Notes: generated by a model from the letters alone, not told the origin. A stretch of DNA of 40,343 nucleotides from an uncultured Bacteroidales bacterium (GCA_946186495.1 CAMHNQ010000025.1:1-40343), one strand, 5' to 3'. Positions 8,220 to 16,802 are shown, counted from the first letter of the stretch. Numbers and translations are program-made.

Positions 8220-9335
8220 ATGCTGCAAACCGAACACCACTTTTTCGCCCCCGGGCGCGTGAACCTCATCGGTGACCACACCGACTACAACGGCGGACTC
8301 GTCTTCCCCGCCGCCCTCAATATGGGTACGTATCTCACTGTGAAACAACACGATGATGCGGATTCCTGCCGTTTCATCTCCGAAAACGATTCGGCAGAAT
8401 TCTCGATTTGCAAAGAGGAACTGTCGCAGAAACGGAACAGCTGGGTGGATTACCCGCTCGGCGTGGTCAAGGAGTTCACCGACAGGGGATTTCCCGTGAG
8501 CGGTCTCCAGTTCCACTATCGCGGCGACCTGCCCATCGGGGCCGCGCTCTCCTCCTCCGCCTCCATCGAAATGGTGACCGCCGTGGCTCTCAACGCCTTG
8601 AACGGCAGTCCGTTCACGATGTTAGAGCTCGTGCAGATGGCCCAGCACGCGGAGAACGACTTCGTGGGGATGAACTGCGGCATCATGGACCAGTTTGCCT
8701 CGGGATTCGGGAAAAAGGACTGCGCCATCGCGTTGGACTGCAACACGTTGGAGTACGAGCATGTGCCGTTGGAGATGCGCGGGCTGAAGTTCGTCATCGC
8801 CAACACGAACAAGAAACGCGGACTCGTGGATTCAGCCTACAACCAGCGGCGCAGCGAATGCCAACAGGCACTGGGAATCATCCGTGCGCATTTGCCGGTC
8901 GATTGCCTCTGCCAACTCACGATGGATCAGTTTAATACGGTTGCGCCATATCTTACGGGCAACGTGCTCAGGCGTGCGCGGCACGCGGTGCGCGAGAACG
9001 AGAACGTGCGCGAGGCCGTCACTGCGCTCAAGGCCGGCGACATGGTCCGCTTCGGGCAGCTGATGAACGCCTCGCACGCCACCCTGCGCGACGACTACGA
9101 GGTCACCTGCCTCGAACTGGATTTCCTCGCGGAGCACGCGCAAACGTTCCCCGGCGTGCTCGGCAGTCGCATGACCGGCGCGGGCTTCGGCGGCTGCACC
9201 GTCATTTTAATCGCTGAGAACCAGGTGGAAACGTTTGTCGAAACCCTTGGCAATGCATACGAGGAAAGGTTCGGCTTGCGGGCGGATTTCTATGTGGCGG
9301 AAATCGGCGACGGAGCGGGAGAAGTTAATAGTTAA
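8220..9335 (+). CDS. galK: Galactokinase
   Basis: This 371-residue GHMP kinase phosphorylates galactose to galactose-1-phosphate, the entry step of the Leloir pathway, in the cytoplasm. The galactokinase signature GRVNLIGDHTDY is at residues ~12-23. The ATP-binding GAALSSSAS motif is at ~107-115. The third GHMP motif, GSRMTGAGFGGC, is at ~315-326. Length is normal (E. coli GalK is 382). No other Leloir gene is adjacent. The gene is preceded by an ATPase gene and followed by a relic of the same ATPase, so its promoter region is shared with the ATPase cassette. Confidence 0.95.
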   Translation: MLQTEHHFFAPGRVNLIGDHTDYNGGLVFPAALNMGTYLTVKQHDDADSCRFISENDSAEFSICKEELSQKRNSWVDYPLGVVKEFTDRGFPVSGLQFHYRGDLPIGAALSSSASIEMVTAVALNALNGSPFTMLELVQMAQHAENDFVGMNCGIMDQFASGFGKKDCAIALDCNTLEYEHVPLEMRGLKFVIANTNKKRGLVDSAYNQRRSECQQALGIIRAHLPVDCLCQLTMDQFNTVAPYLTGNVLRRARHAVRENENVREAVTALKAGDMVRFGQLMNASHATLRDDYEVTCLELDFLAEHAQTFPGVLGSRMTGAGFGGCTVILIAENQVETFVETLGNAYEERFGLRADFYVAEIGDGAGEVNS

Positions 9336-9424
9336 TAGATAATAGTTATTGTCGTTCTTTTGGTAAATGTCTGCCGAAAGAGTTGATTCTAACTTTGAGT
9401 AAACCGCTCAGCTGGTACAAAAGT

Positions 9425-9433
9425 GTATCTTTG
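9425..9433 (+). promoter_or_regulatory. Orphan -7 element
   Basis: The sequence TATCTTTGC has a TTTG about 35 bp upstream but is followed by no open reading frame, only the ATPase relic. It may be the remains of a promoter whose gene was lost. Confidence 0.4.
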
Positions 9434-9444
9434 CCGTCAAAACT

Positions 9445-9658
9445 CATTAGAAAAAGTGCGGAGAAGTAGCAATTATTCGTTGGAAAAAATGTAACGAAAG
9501 AGTGTTTTTTCGTTGGGAAAAGTGCATTTTTGCCGTTTGAACTACGCCCCGGAGAAAGACAAACCTCATATCCGTGAATATTTAACTCCATTCCGAAAGC
9601 TTACGAGATTGGCGAAAGAGGCTTTGGAAAAATGAAACCTAAAAAAGCGTACTTTTGC
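9445..9658 (+). pseudogene. Relic of the 6744-8177 ATPase cassette, internally deleted
   Basis: Three pieces line up in order with the intact cassette. Positions 9445-9535 match the repeat triad and promoter (6631-6720), including the 33-bp spacing. Positions ~9536-9599 match codons near 7482-7547. Positions ~9597-9658 match the gene end and the downstream promoter (8141-8200). The second junction shares the 4 bp AGCT with both parental ends, suggesting deletion at microhomology. Nothing codes here now. The retained downstream -7 element (9650-9658) drives the next gene. Confidence 0.85.
9650..9658 (+). promoter_or_regulatory. -7 element of the small membrane protein gene
   Basis: The sequence TACTTTTGC, with TTTGG at 9623-9627, is a near copy of the galK promoter. 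Confidence 0.65.
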
Positions 9659-9694
9659 ACCCTCGAAAATTCCCAATTTAAATACAAGACAATT

Positions 9695-9970
9695 ATGATA
9701 TTACTACTCATCCCCGCGGCAATTGTTGCCATCAGTGTGTTTATAAAAAGGCAAATCGTCAAGAACACTCGCTTCCTTAAATACATAAATGTGTTAAATC
9801 TTATCGCTGCATGCTTATTTTATCTGTTCGTGTTCTTAATTCTCCCATTGTTTGGAGGCAGGGACGAGTTTGTAACAGCGTTTTTCATTTACGCCCTATT
9901 CGGCGTGACGGCGTTGATAAGTAGTATTGTTGTTCTTCTAATCAACAAATTCACGAAAAATGATGCATAA
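9695..9970 (+). CDS. Small membrane protein
   Basis: This 91-residue protein has three predicted membrane helices: residues ~1-18, 30-50 and 58-82, with a basic stretch after the first. The start is set at 9695, after the -7 element at 9650-9658; the ATG at 9632 lies upstream of that element and is unlikely. The family is not recognised. Its stop overlaps the start of the LD-carboxypeptidase gene (ATG at 9960), so the two are probably cotranscribed. Confidence 0.65.
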   Translation: MILLLIPAAIVAISVFIKRQIVKNTRFLKYINVLNLIAACLFYLFVFLILPLFGGRDEFVTAFFIYALFGVTALISSIVVLLINKFTKNDA

Positions 9971-11704
9971 ACGAGCCTTCCTGCTTCGAATCGTAATCAC
10001 ACTTCTTTGCCTCATCGTCTTAACACCCGTGGTGAAGGCTGCGGGACCGAAAAAGCCGCTCAAGTGTGTCGCACCCGCCTACCTGAAGCCGGGTGACAAG
10101 GTGGCGCTCATCTCCCCTTCGTACTACTGTTCGATGGAGACGGCTTTCCGAGCGGCAGACACCCTGCGCAGTTGGGGGTATGCGCCGGTCATCGGGCCGA
10201 ATGTCGGCAAACAGTTTTTGGAACACTACGCTGGAACTGTAGAGGAGCGGCTCGCCGACCTCCGCTGGGCGCTCAACGACCCCGGCATCAAGGCCGTCAT
10301 CTGTCTGCGCGGCGGCTACAGTACCCTGCATTTGTGGAAGGTATGCCTCTGAAGGAGCTTGCCGCCTCCCCGAAATGGCTCATCGGCTACAGCGATATCA
10401 CCACGCTGCTCAGCATGGAGGCTTGCGCCGGCGTGATGGGCATCCACGGCGTGATGGGCTGCAACATTGCCAAACAAGGCAATGCCAGTGTACAACAATC
10501 GTGCAAGTTGTTGCGCGACCTGCTCGAAGGTCAGGTGCCGCGCTATGAGCTGTCCGCCCACAAAGAGAATATCCTCGGCCGGGCCACAGGCACTCTTGTG
10601 GGCGGCAACCTCGCCACCTTCGCCCCGCTGCTCTGTTCCCAAGTCAATGAAATCGGCCAGTCTGACATCATCCTTTTCGTGGAGGAGGTGGAGGAGACCC
10701 ACCACAATATTGACCGTCTTTTCAACATGCTGAAAATGAGCGGGGTGCTCGCGCATTGCAGAGGCATTGTCTTAGGCGATTTCACCGACTGCACCAACGA
10801 TGTCGGTTACGAAAGCGTGGAGGCGATGCTGCGCGAGTACATTGTGCCGTACCATATCCCGTTGCTTTGCGGCTTCCCCGCCGGCCACGAAAAGCTGAAC
10901 CTGCCGCTCGTGATGGGCGCACCCGTCACCATGGATGTGCGTGCGGATGGCGCGACGCTCACATTCGACATCTCAGGCAAGCAGAAGACGGTTCGCACCG
11001 AAGGACTCCTCATGCCCGAGAACAGACCCGAAGAGGATGCCAGCCAGTTTGTGAACATCACCGATGTGGTGCCGGATGCCATTCTGGAAATCCGTTATTT
11101 TGGGACGTATAACTTTGTGGGACAGCGCATTGACGGATACCTGCAGCCCACCGCCCTGATGACCAAACGCACCGCCGACAGTCTGAAGGCCGTCAGCGAC
11201 GACGTGATGCGCATGGGCTACCGGCTGAAAATCTACGACGCCTACCGTCCGCAGATGGCCGTCGATCATTTCGTGCGCTGGGCCGCCGATGTACCCGACA
11301 CGCTGATGCGGCGATACTTCTACCCCGAAGTCGATAAGAGCCGGTTGTTCGAACTGGAGTACATCATGGCAAGAAGCGGCCACACCCGCGGCTCCACCGT
11401 CGATCTCACCCTCTTCGACATGACCACCGAGAAGGAGGTTGACATGGGCGGCACGTTCGACTGGTTCGGCGAGGAGAGTCACCCCGACTTCGGCGGCAAT
11501 CCCGAAACGGGCGAGTTCAACGGGAACCCCTCTCCTGCAGGACGCACCATCACGGAAGAGCAGTTCCGCAACCGCATGATCTTGCGGGCCGCGATGCTCC
11601 GCCATGGATTCAAGCCCATCGACAGTGAATGGTGGCATTTCACGTTGAGAGACGAGCCGTTCCCTGAAACGTACTTTGAATTTCCGGTGAAAGAGTTGAG
11701 ATAG
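9960..11704 (+). pseudogene. LD-carboxypeptidase / D-Ala-D-Ala dipeptidase fusion with a frameshift
   Basis: The N-terminal frame (9960-10352) has a signal peptide, then the start of an S66-family LD-carboxypeptidase up to the RGGYS motif. The coding sense then moves to the frame that runs from about 10325 to 11704, consistent with loss of one base near 10320-10335. The second frame carries the S66 residues: Ser in GYSDITTLL, Glu in FVEEVEETHH and His in GFPAGHEKLN. After ~residue 355 a second enzyme follows, an M15D (VanX/DdpX-like) D-Ala-D-Ala dipeptidase with SGHTRGSTVDL and EWWHF. Both act on peptidoglycan peptides in the periplasm. The frameshift could be real or a sequencing error. Confidence 0.85.
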
Positions 11705-11728
11705 TGTGTCTGAAAAGTGTATTTTTTT

Positions 11729-11737
11729 TATTTTTGC
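11729..11737 (+). promoter_or_regulatory. -7 element of the M64 peptidase gene
   Basis: The sequence TATTTTTGC lies 42 bp before the ATG at 11780. Confidence 0.6.
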
Positions 11738-11779
11738 AGCTGCTTTTACAAAATCTTCCAATTGAATAATTTATTAAGG

Positions 11780-13087
11780 ATGAAAATAAAACAGATGAAA
11801 AAAGGAAACCGAATTGCGGTCGTGTTCCTGTTCTTTATGTTGGGGGCTGTTAGTGCCAATGCCCAGCATTTCGATGACTATTTCGTCGACAAAACGCTGA
11901 GAATCAGTTATCTGCATATAGGCAATAAAAATCTGGAATATTTGCAGATAGACCACTTCACGTTGGTGGACCATTGGAACGGAACACGTTCGCAACTGGT
12001 AGAACCCTACCAGTATGGCGACATCCTCATCGAGGTTTTCGATCAAGTTTCGAAGAAACTGATTTATAGCCGCAGCTATTCCTGTCTTTTCACGGAATAT
12101 CGTACCACTGAACGTGGCGAAACAGAGATTGCCCGCATGGAGGAGTGTGCCAATATCCCCATGCCCAAGAAACCCGTACGCCTGCGGTTTACCTCCTTCG
12201 ACCGTAAAAATGAACCCACCGTGCTGAAGGACACGGTGCTGAATCCTGCTGACTTGCCCGTGCAACCGGCCAAAAAGGAATACGATGTCATGAATTTGCA
12301 CAAGGGAAATTCGCCCGACAAGGCCCTCGACCTTCTCTTCATTCCCGATGGCTATGCCAAAAGCGATGCCAAGAAGCTCGATTACGACATGAAGCGCTTT
12401 GCCAAATATGTGATGAATTGTACCCCCTACAAGGAAAACCGGCGTCATGTGAATATTCGTGCCATCAAAGGCTTTTCGGAACAGTCTGGCATTACGCAGC
12501 CGCAGAACAATTTCTATGTCAACACGTTATTGAACTGTACCTACAATGCCATCGATTTAGACCGCTATTTGATGTGCATGGGGGTGTGGAATCTGCACGA
12601 AGTGGCCGACGACGCGCCCTACGACGCCATCATCATCATCTGCAACAGCGAGAAGTACGGCGGCGGTGGCATCTACAACTTCTACTGCACCGTCTATAAC
12701 CAAGGCGAGTATCCCGACTATGTGGTGGTTCACGAAATGGGACACCTCATCGGCGGACTCGCCGACGAGTACTACACCTCCGAAGTTTCCGTTCAGGACT
12801 TCTACCCCGAAGGCGTGGAACCCACCGAGCCCAACTTGACCACTTTGGTCGATTTCGGCTCCAAATGGGCAGACAAAGTGGAGAGCGGCACCCCGATCCC
12901 CACCCCGCCCGTCAGTAAAGGACATCCCGACTACGACCGTATAGGTGTCTATGAAGGTGGCGGTTACGTGGCCAAAGGCGTCTATCGCCCTACCCTCCAT
13001 TGCACCATGAACAGCATCAGCTACAACGACTTCTGCCCCGTCTGCCGTGAGACATTGGAAAAGGTCATTCGCTATTACAGTCGGTAG
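11780..13087 (+). CDS. Secreted M64-family (IgA peptidase-like) metallopeptidase
   Basis: This 435-residue protein has an N-terminal signal peptide ending near AVSANAQ. A beta-rich N-terminal domain (~25-180) is followed by the peptidase domain. The zinc site is the HEMGHLIGGLADEYY motif, in which two His and a downstream Asp/Glu match the HExxHxxGxxD pattern of family M64. A DLLFIPDGYAK strand typical of the family is also present. The type enzyme cleaves human IgA, but most Bacteroidota members have unknown substrates. The start at 11780 follows the -7 element; 11795 is an alternative ATG. Confidence 0.88.
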   Translation: MKIKQMKKGNRIAVVFLFFMLGAVSANAQHFDDYFVDKTLRISYLHIGNKNLEYLQIDHFTLVDHWNGTRSQLVEPYQYGDILIEVFDQVSKKLIYSRSYSCLFTEYRTTERGETEIARMEECANIPMPKKPVRLRFTSFDRKNEPTVLKDTVLNPADLPVQPAKKEYDVMNLHKGNSPDKALDLLFIPDGYAKSDAKKLDYDMKRFAKYVMNCTPYKENRRHVNIRAIKGFSEQSGITQPQNNFYVNTLLNCTYNAIDLDRYLMCMGVWNLHEVADDAPYDAIIIICNSEKYGGGGIYNFYCTVYNQGEYPDYVVVHEMGHLIGGLADEYYTSEVSVQDFYPEGVEPTEPNLTTLVDFGSKWADKVESGTPIPTPPVSKGHPDYDRIGVYEGGGYVAKGVYRPTLHCTMNSISYNDFCPVCRETLEKVIRYYSR

Positions 13088-13132
13088 GACTTTCTCCTGT
13101 TGATAAAAATATCCTCTATTCGAAAAAAAGTG

Positions 13133-13141
13133 TATTTTTGC
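13133..13141 (+). promoter_or_regulatory. -7 element of the gene at 13149
   Basis: The sequence TATTTTTGC ends 7 bp before the ATG, so the transcript would have almost no leader. Confidence 0.6.
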
Positions 13142-13148
13142 ACCCTGA

Positions 13149-13628
13149 ATGGATGGATTACGTAAATATGGCCCGATCGTGATGCTCATGATAATGAGCC
13201 TCTCCTTTGCATGCCTTGCAGCAAATGCCTACTGCGGGACAAACGAAGCTATTTCACAATGTCAATCTGTTTCTGACTCATTAGTGGTTGATGATATTGA
13301 TCTCGACCAATACGACTATCATGTTGTGACCGTTAAACATCACAGCCACATCGCTGATTATGTTAAGGCGTATGCTAACATGTCCATCCCCTTTGATTTG
13401 TCAAAAGCTAAGATTTCCCACGACCTCAAAATCGGTCTTGTTCGAAGATATTCACCCGGGGATTGTAGCTTCTCATGGGTGAATTATGCTTGGACTTTTC
13501 ATATATTGAATAGAGATAATGGTATTGACTGTAATGCAGTCATACCATTATTTTTTTGTCCATGTTTTACCAACGATATGATGAAAGAACTATTATTAAG
13601 ATGCTTATTCGTCTCCTTGGCATCATAA
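13149..13628 (+). CDS. Secreted protein of unknown function with doubtful C-terminus
   Basis: This 159-residue frame has a signal peptide at ~1-27 (MDGLRKYG, hydrophobic core, ANA). The mature part is not recognised. A strong terminator hairpin at 13517-13557 lies inside the last third of the frame. The other forward frames have stops just before it, which suggests the true protein ends near 13510 and a frameshift lets this frame run on through the hairpin. The -7 element is so close that the mRNA would be leaderless or nearly so. Confidence 0.5.
   Translation: MDGLRKYGPIVMLMIMSLSFACLAANAYCGTNEAISQCQSVSDSLVVDDIDLDQYDYHVVTVKHHSHIADYVKAYANMSIPFDLSKAKISHDLKIGLVRRYSPGDCSFSWVNYAWTFHILNRDNGIDCNAVIPLFFCPCFTNDMMKELLLRCLFVSLAS
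13517..13557 (+). terminator. Rho-independent terminator within the frame at 13149
   Basis: A 14-bp stem with one bulged T (13517-13531 with 13537-13550) and a 5-nt loop is followed by seven T at 13551-13557. Confidence 0.8.
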
Positions 13629-13670
13629 TAATCAGTAAAAAGGAGACTAAACATCAAAAAACAAACAAAA

Positions 13671-14447
13671 ATGAAAAAACAAATTGTTTTAGCACTGTTA
13701 GCTGTATTAACAGTAGGATGGTTTGCCTCGTGCAACAAGATTAACTTCCATGGTAATGGTGAATTGCCCCAAAAAAGCCAGCAGTTCATCAACCAGTATT
13801 TTCCCAACAGCAATATACTCTATTCAAAGTGGGATGATGGTCATTACGAGGTAAAACTCTCGGGAAATGTTGAACTCGAATTTGATCTCAATGGCAACTG
13901 GATTGAGATTGATTGCCATCATGCTCCCGTCCCGGCCGGCATTATTCCCGCTGAAATCGCCGATTATGCGACCATTAATTACCCGAACAACTTCATTGTG
14001 AAAATCTCCCGTCATAATCAACACTATGAAATGGAGTTGAATAACGGTTTGGACTTCGATTTCACTTTAAGCAACAACAACGACGGCAACAATGGTGGCA
14101 ACAGTCAAGTCACCTTGCCAAACGCTGCTCAAATGTTTATAGCTCAATATTTTGCAGGTACTACCGTTGTAAATGTTGAACTTGACGATTTCATTTATGA
14201 GGTTCTCCTCTCAAATGGCGTGGAACTCGATTTTGACATGAACGGAAACTGGCGTGAAGTGGATTGTCATACATTCGCGGTGCCACAAGGCATCGTGCCT
14301 GGAAGCATCGTCAATTACCTATCAACGAACCATCCAAACCATTTCGTTGTGAAGATTGAGGTCAAAAATCAAAGATACGAGATTGAACTCAACAATCATC
14401 TCGATCTCGTTTTTGACATCAATGGCAATTTCCTTTATATGGACTAA
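13671..14447 (+). CDS. Lipoprotein with two PepSY-like (DUF2874) domains
   Basis: This 258-residue protein begins with a lipoprotein signal peptide (cysteine in WFASC, residues ~17-21). Two repeats of about 95 residues follow, at ~33-125 and ~150-258. Each opens with a FI(N/A)QYF helix and contains the VELEFD(L/M)NGNW strand, then the VP.GI(I/V)P motif and a final strand pair. This is the putative beta-lactamase-inhibitor-like PepSY-like fold common in gut Bacteroidota lipoproteins. It is likely anchored in the periplasm or on the outer membrane. Function is unknown. The repeats are joined by an Asn/Gly-rich linker. Confidence 0.85.
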   Translation: MKKQIVLALLAVLTVGWFASCNKINFHGNGELPQKSQQFINQYFPNSNILYSKWDDGHYEVKLSGNVELEFDLNGNWIEIDCHHAPVPAGIIPAEIADYATINYPNNFIVKISRHNQHYEMELNNGLDFDFTLSNNNDGNNGGNSQVTLPNAAQMFIAQYFAGTTVVNVELDDFIYEVLLSNGVELDFDMNGNWREVDCHTFAVPQGIVPGSIVNYLSTNHPNHFVVKIEVKNQRYEIELNNHLDLVFDINGNFLYMD

Positions 14448-14491
14448 TCAGCACTCCTGATGCGGAGAAGTCAATACGAACGTGCGATTTC

Positions 14492-14531
14492 AGGCCCTCC
14501 TGTTTCTTCAACCGGCGGGCCTTTTCTTTTC
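14492..14531 (+). terminator. Terminator after the PepSY-like lipoprotein
   Basis: A GC-rich stem (AGGCCC at 14492-14497 with GGGCCT at 14517-14522, extended inward past one mismatch) is followed by a T-rich tract. Confidence 0.7.
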
Positions 14532-14603
14532 AAGTAGCACTTCTATAATCCTAAAAATCGTTAAAAATGCGGAAACCACTTGACAAGAGGACGAAAATTT
14601 ATG

Positions 14604-14612
14604 TACATTTGC
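14604..14612 (+). promoter_or_regulatory. -7 element of folD
   Basis: The sequence TACATTTGC lies 44 bp before the ATG of folD and matches the consensus. Confidence 0.6.
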
Positions 14613-14656
14613 GCATTGCGATAAGATAATAAAAAAACATTAAGTATCAGAGCATT

Positions 14657-15517
14657 ATGAGAATCATCGACGGAAAAGCGTGCGCACAGCAGGTAAAAGA
14701 CCAAATCGCCAAAGAGGTGGCGGAAATCAAAGCCAACGGGCAACGTCCTCCAAGATTGGACATCTTCCTCGTTGGCGACCGCCCCGACAGTCTCTCCTAC
14801 GTGAGCAGCAAGTACAAGACTTGCAAGGCGTTAGGAATGGACTGCGAACAGCACCTCCTGCCGGCGACAACCTCAGAGAGCGAACTGATGGTGATGATTG
14901 ACGAATGCAACCGCAACGACGATGTCGATGCCATTCTCATCCAACTGCCACTGCCCGACCACTACAACTCCGCCCGCGTGCTCGATTTCATCGACTACCG
15001 CAAGGATGCCGACGGACTGCATCTGATGAATGTCGGATTGCTCCACTTGGGCGAACCCTATGTGATGCCATGCACCCCGAAAGGCATCATTACCCTACTG
15101 GAAACCAACAATATAGAGGTCGCTGGCGAACACGTGGTGATGATCGGGCGCAGCCAATTGGTGGGCGAACCCACCGCACAACTGCTGATCCACAGCGATG
15201 CCACGGTCACCCTGTGCCATTCCCGTACCAAAAACCTCCCTGAAATCGCGCATCTCGGCGACATCGTCATTACTGCAGCAGGGAAACCTGATTTATTGAA
15301 ACCCAGTGATTTCAAAGACGGAGCAGTCCTCATTGATGTCGCTATGAACCGCGTGAACGGCAAACTGCAGGGCGACGTTTACAGCGAAGCCACACGTCCG
15401 GAATTGGAAAAGAGACTGAGTGCTTGCACTCCCGTACCTGGCGGTGTCGGCCCGATGACCATCGCCATGCTTATGCAGAATGTGCTGGATATCTATAAAT
15501 TGAGGGCTAATATTTGA
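14657..15517 (+). CDS. folD: Bifunctional methylenetetrahydrofolate dehydrogenase/cyclohydrolase
   Basis: This 286-residue cytoplasmic enzyme interconverts 5,10-methylene- and 10-formyl-tetrahydrofolate in one-carbon metabolism. Seen in order: the YVSSKYKTCKALGMD active-site region with the catalytic Lys, the QLPLPDH motif, DADGLHLMN, PCTPKGII, the NADP-site GRSQLVGEPTAQLL, and the C-terminal PVPGGVGPMTIAML. Length is normal. Its 3' end overlaps the convergent SPOR gene by 11 bp. Confidence 0.96.
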   Translation: MRIIDGKACAQQVKDQIAKEVAEIKANGQRPPRLDIFLVGDRPDSLSYVSSKYKTCKALGMDCEQHLLPATTSESELMVMIDECNRNDDVDAILIQLPLPDHYNSARVLDFIDYRKDADGLHLMNVGLLHLGEPYVMPCTPKGIITLLETNNIEVAGEHVVMIGRSQLVGEPTAQLLIHSDATVTLCHSRTKNLPEIAHLGDIVITAAGKPDLLKPSDFKDGAVLIDVAMNRVNGKLQGDVYSEATRPELEKRLSACTPVPGGVGPMTIAMLMQNVLDIYKLRANI

Positions 15518-15893
15518 TTTTGTCCGGGACAATATAGGCACTTGGATAGGTTAACTTTATGTTTTCCAATTCCTTGTATGCCTGCAGTCGTGAATAGTAG
15601 TCTCCTATGCGAACTTTGAAGTATGGCTCGTTGTAGATGAGATACGATTTTGTGAAAGGGAACAAATTGTTGAAATTGTTACGGGCAGTTTCCGCCTGTG
15701 ACTTGGAGTTTACACCCGAATAGGCGGCAATCTGAATCCGGTAGCCGTTGATTTCACCCAATTTACGCCAATTATTCACATATTCTTCCTGGATTTTTAC
15801 GATACCTGGCTCAATGTCATAGCGTACGTTATCTTGTGCGAACGCGACACCGCCTGGCAGGAAAAGGAGAATTAAGGCAACAATTTTCCGCAT
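15507..15893 (-). CDS. SPOR-domain protein, exported
   Basis: This is a 128-residue protein. Residues 1-20 form a signal peptide ending in AFAQ. The C-terminal ~75 residues are a SPOR domain with the two characteristic strands: GYRIQIAAYSG near the start and YFKVRIGDYYSRLQAY later. SPOR domains bind peptidoglycan stripped of stem peptides and often sit at division sites. No other domain is present. The gene converges on folD with overlapping ends, and has a -7 element at 15907-15915. Confidence 0.9.
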   Translation of the reverse strand: MRKIVALILLFLPGGVAFAQDNVRYDIEPGIVKIQEEYVNNWRKLGEINGYRIQIAAYSGVNSKSQAETARNNFNNLFPFTKSYLIYNEPYFKVRIGDYYSRLQAYKELENIKLTYPSAYIVPDKIKY

Positions 15894-15906
15894 AACAAAT
15901 TTTTCG

Positions 15907-15915
15907 GCAAAATTA
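15907..15915 (-). promoter_or_regulatory. -7 element of the SPOR gene
   Basis: The minus strand reads TAATTTTGC, 14 bp from the ATG at 15893. Confidence 0.6.
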
Positions 15916-15958
15916 CATAATTTATAAATATGTGCCGCAGGGTAGTTTTTTTCATACT

Positions 15959-16346
15959 GGGCTTGCGCATCAGCTTTTTTATTCGGGCGAGCCGGCGCGG
16001 GTCAGGAGCCGACGCTTCCAAACGTCGCAAAAATGCCGTTGTGCGGTGTCTCTTCCGTGGAATACTGCAGGTTATAGACTGCCTTTAGCCATACTCTAAA
16101 GTATGGGCGAAAGCAGGGCGAAGTAAGGGTAACGGCAGGTTTCAGGTTCAACGGCGGCTTTTGCTGATAAGATGAATCAGGCCGGAAATCCGACGTCCCG
16201 TATCGTTGGGGTCAGCCGGAGTGCTGCGTCATTGTGCTTTTTTTGCGAAAACAAAGGCTTCAACTGTGGCGGAAAGGCCAAAAAATGCCTTTCACTATAG
16301 CATGATGATGCCCTACGGGCGTTTGGTGACGCTGATGCGTAAGCCC
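15959..16346. other. Non-coding element with terminal inverted repeats and RNA-like hairpins
   Basis: The stretch from 15894 to 16454 has no credible gene. It holds a 388-bp block bounded by a 16-bp inverted repeat (15959-15974 and 16331-16346, one mismatch). Inside is a long interrupted hairpin at 16079-16116 with paired segments CTG/CAG, CTTT/AAAG, GCC/GGC and ATACT/AGTAT around a CTAA loop. A further 7-bp pairing (16035-16041 with 16149-16155) would enclose it. It could be a MITE-like repeat or a structured RNA. No target-site duplication was seen, and no known RNA family was recognised. Confidence 0.5.
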
Positions 16347-16405
16347 CGGAATTTCCGGAAAAGAATAAAATCCTCAGGGCAAAAAAACGATGTTAGAAAA
16401 AAATG

Positions 16406-16414
16406 TATCTTTGC
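16406..16414 (+). promoter_or_regulatory. -7 element of the DRTGG operon
   Basis: The sequence TATCTTTGC lies 40 bp before the ATG at 16455, just past the 388-bp element. Confidence 0.65.
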
Positions 16415-16454
16415 GAAATATTTTTCAAGTACATATTAGAAAACATTTTTGGCA

Positions 16455-16802
16455 ATGACAATCGAAGCGATTAAAGACCTTGTACATGGCGAAGTGATTT
16501 GCGGAGAAGAGAGAATCCACGATGAAATCAACTGCGTTTTCGCCTCAGACCTGATGAGTGACGTCCTTACCCTGAAAGACATAGACAAACTGATGTTGCT
16601 CACAGGGCTGAGCAATCTTCAGTCAATCCGGACCTGCGAGATGTCTGACATCAGCTATATGCTGGTCGTACGCGGCAAAGAGGTGACGGAGGAGATGAAA
16701 GAGCTGGCCGAGGACAATGAGATGGTGATCATCAAGACGGAATATTCCATGTACAAGACATCGGGTATTCTGTACAATGCAGGTCTTCCGGCCGTTTATT
16801 AA
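16455..16802 (+). CDS. DRTGG-domain protein
   Basis: This 115-residue protein corresponds to a stand-alone DRTGG domain, the fold also found N-terminal to HPr kinase and in some phosphotransacetylases. Seen: the opening IEAIKDLVHGEVICG, the ASDLMSDVL turn, and the later alternating strands and helices ending in SGILYNAGL. The ATG at 16455 is preferred over the in-frame TTG at 16449. It opens a run of four same-strand genes with gaps of 26, 28 and 22 bp. DRTGG proteins often lie next to anti-sigma ATPases and hydrogenase-like proteins, as here. Confidence 0.85.
   Translation: MTIEAIKDLVHGEVICGEERIHDEINCVFASDLMSDVLTLKDIDKLMLLTGLSNLQSIRTCEMSDISYMLVVRGKEVTEEMKELAEDNEMVIIKTEYSMYKTSGILYNAGLPAVY

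Noticed and set aside
16206-16439. Plus-strand frame of 77 codons
   Set aside because: It runs through the terminal inverted repeat and the -7 element of the next operon, and its composition is not protein-like.
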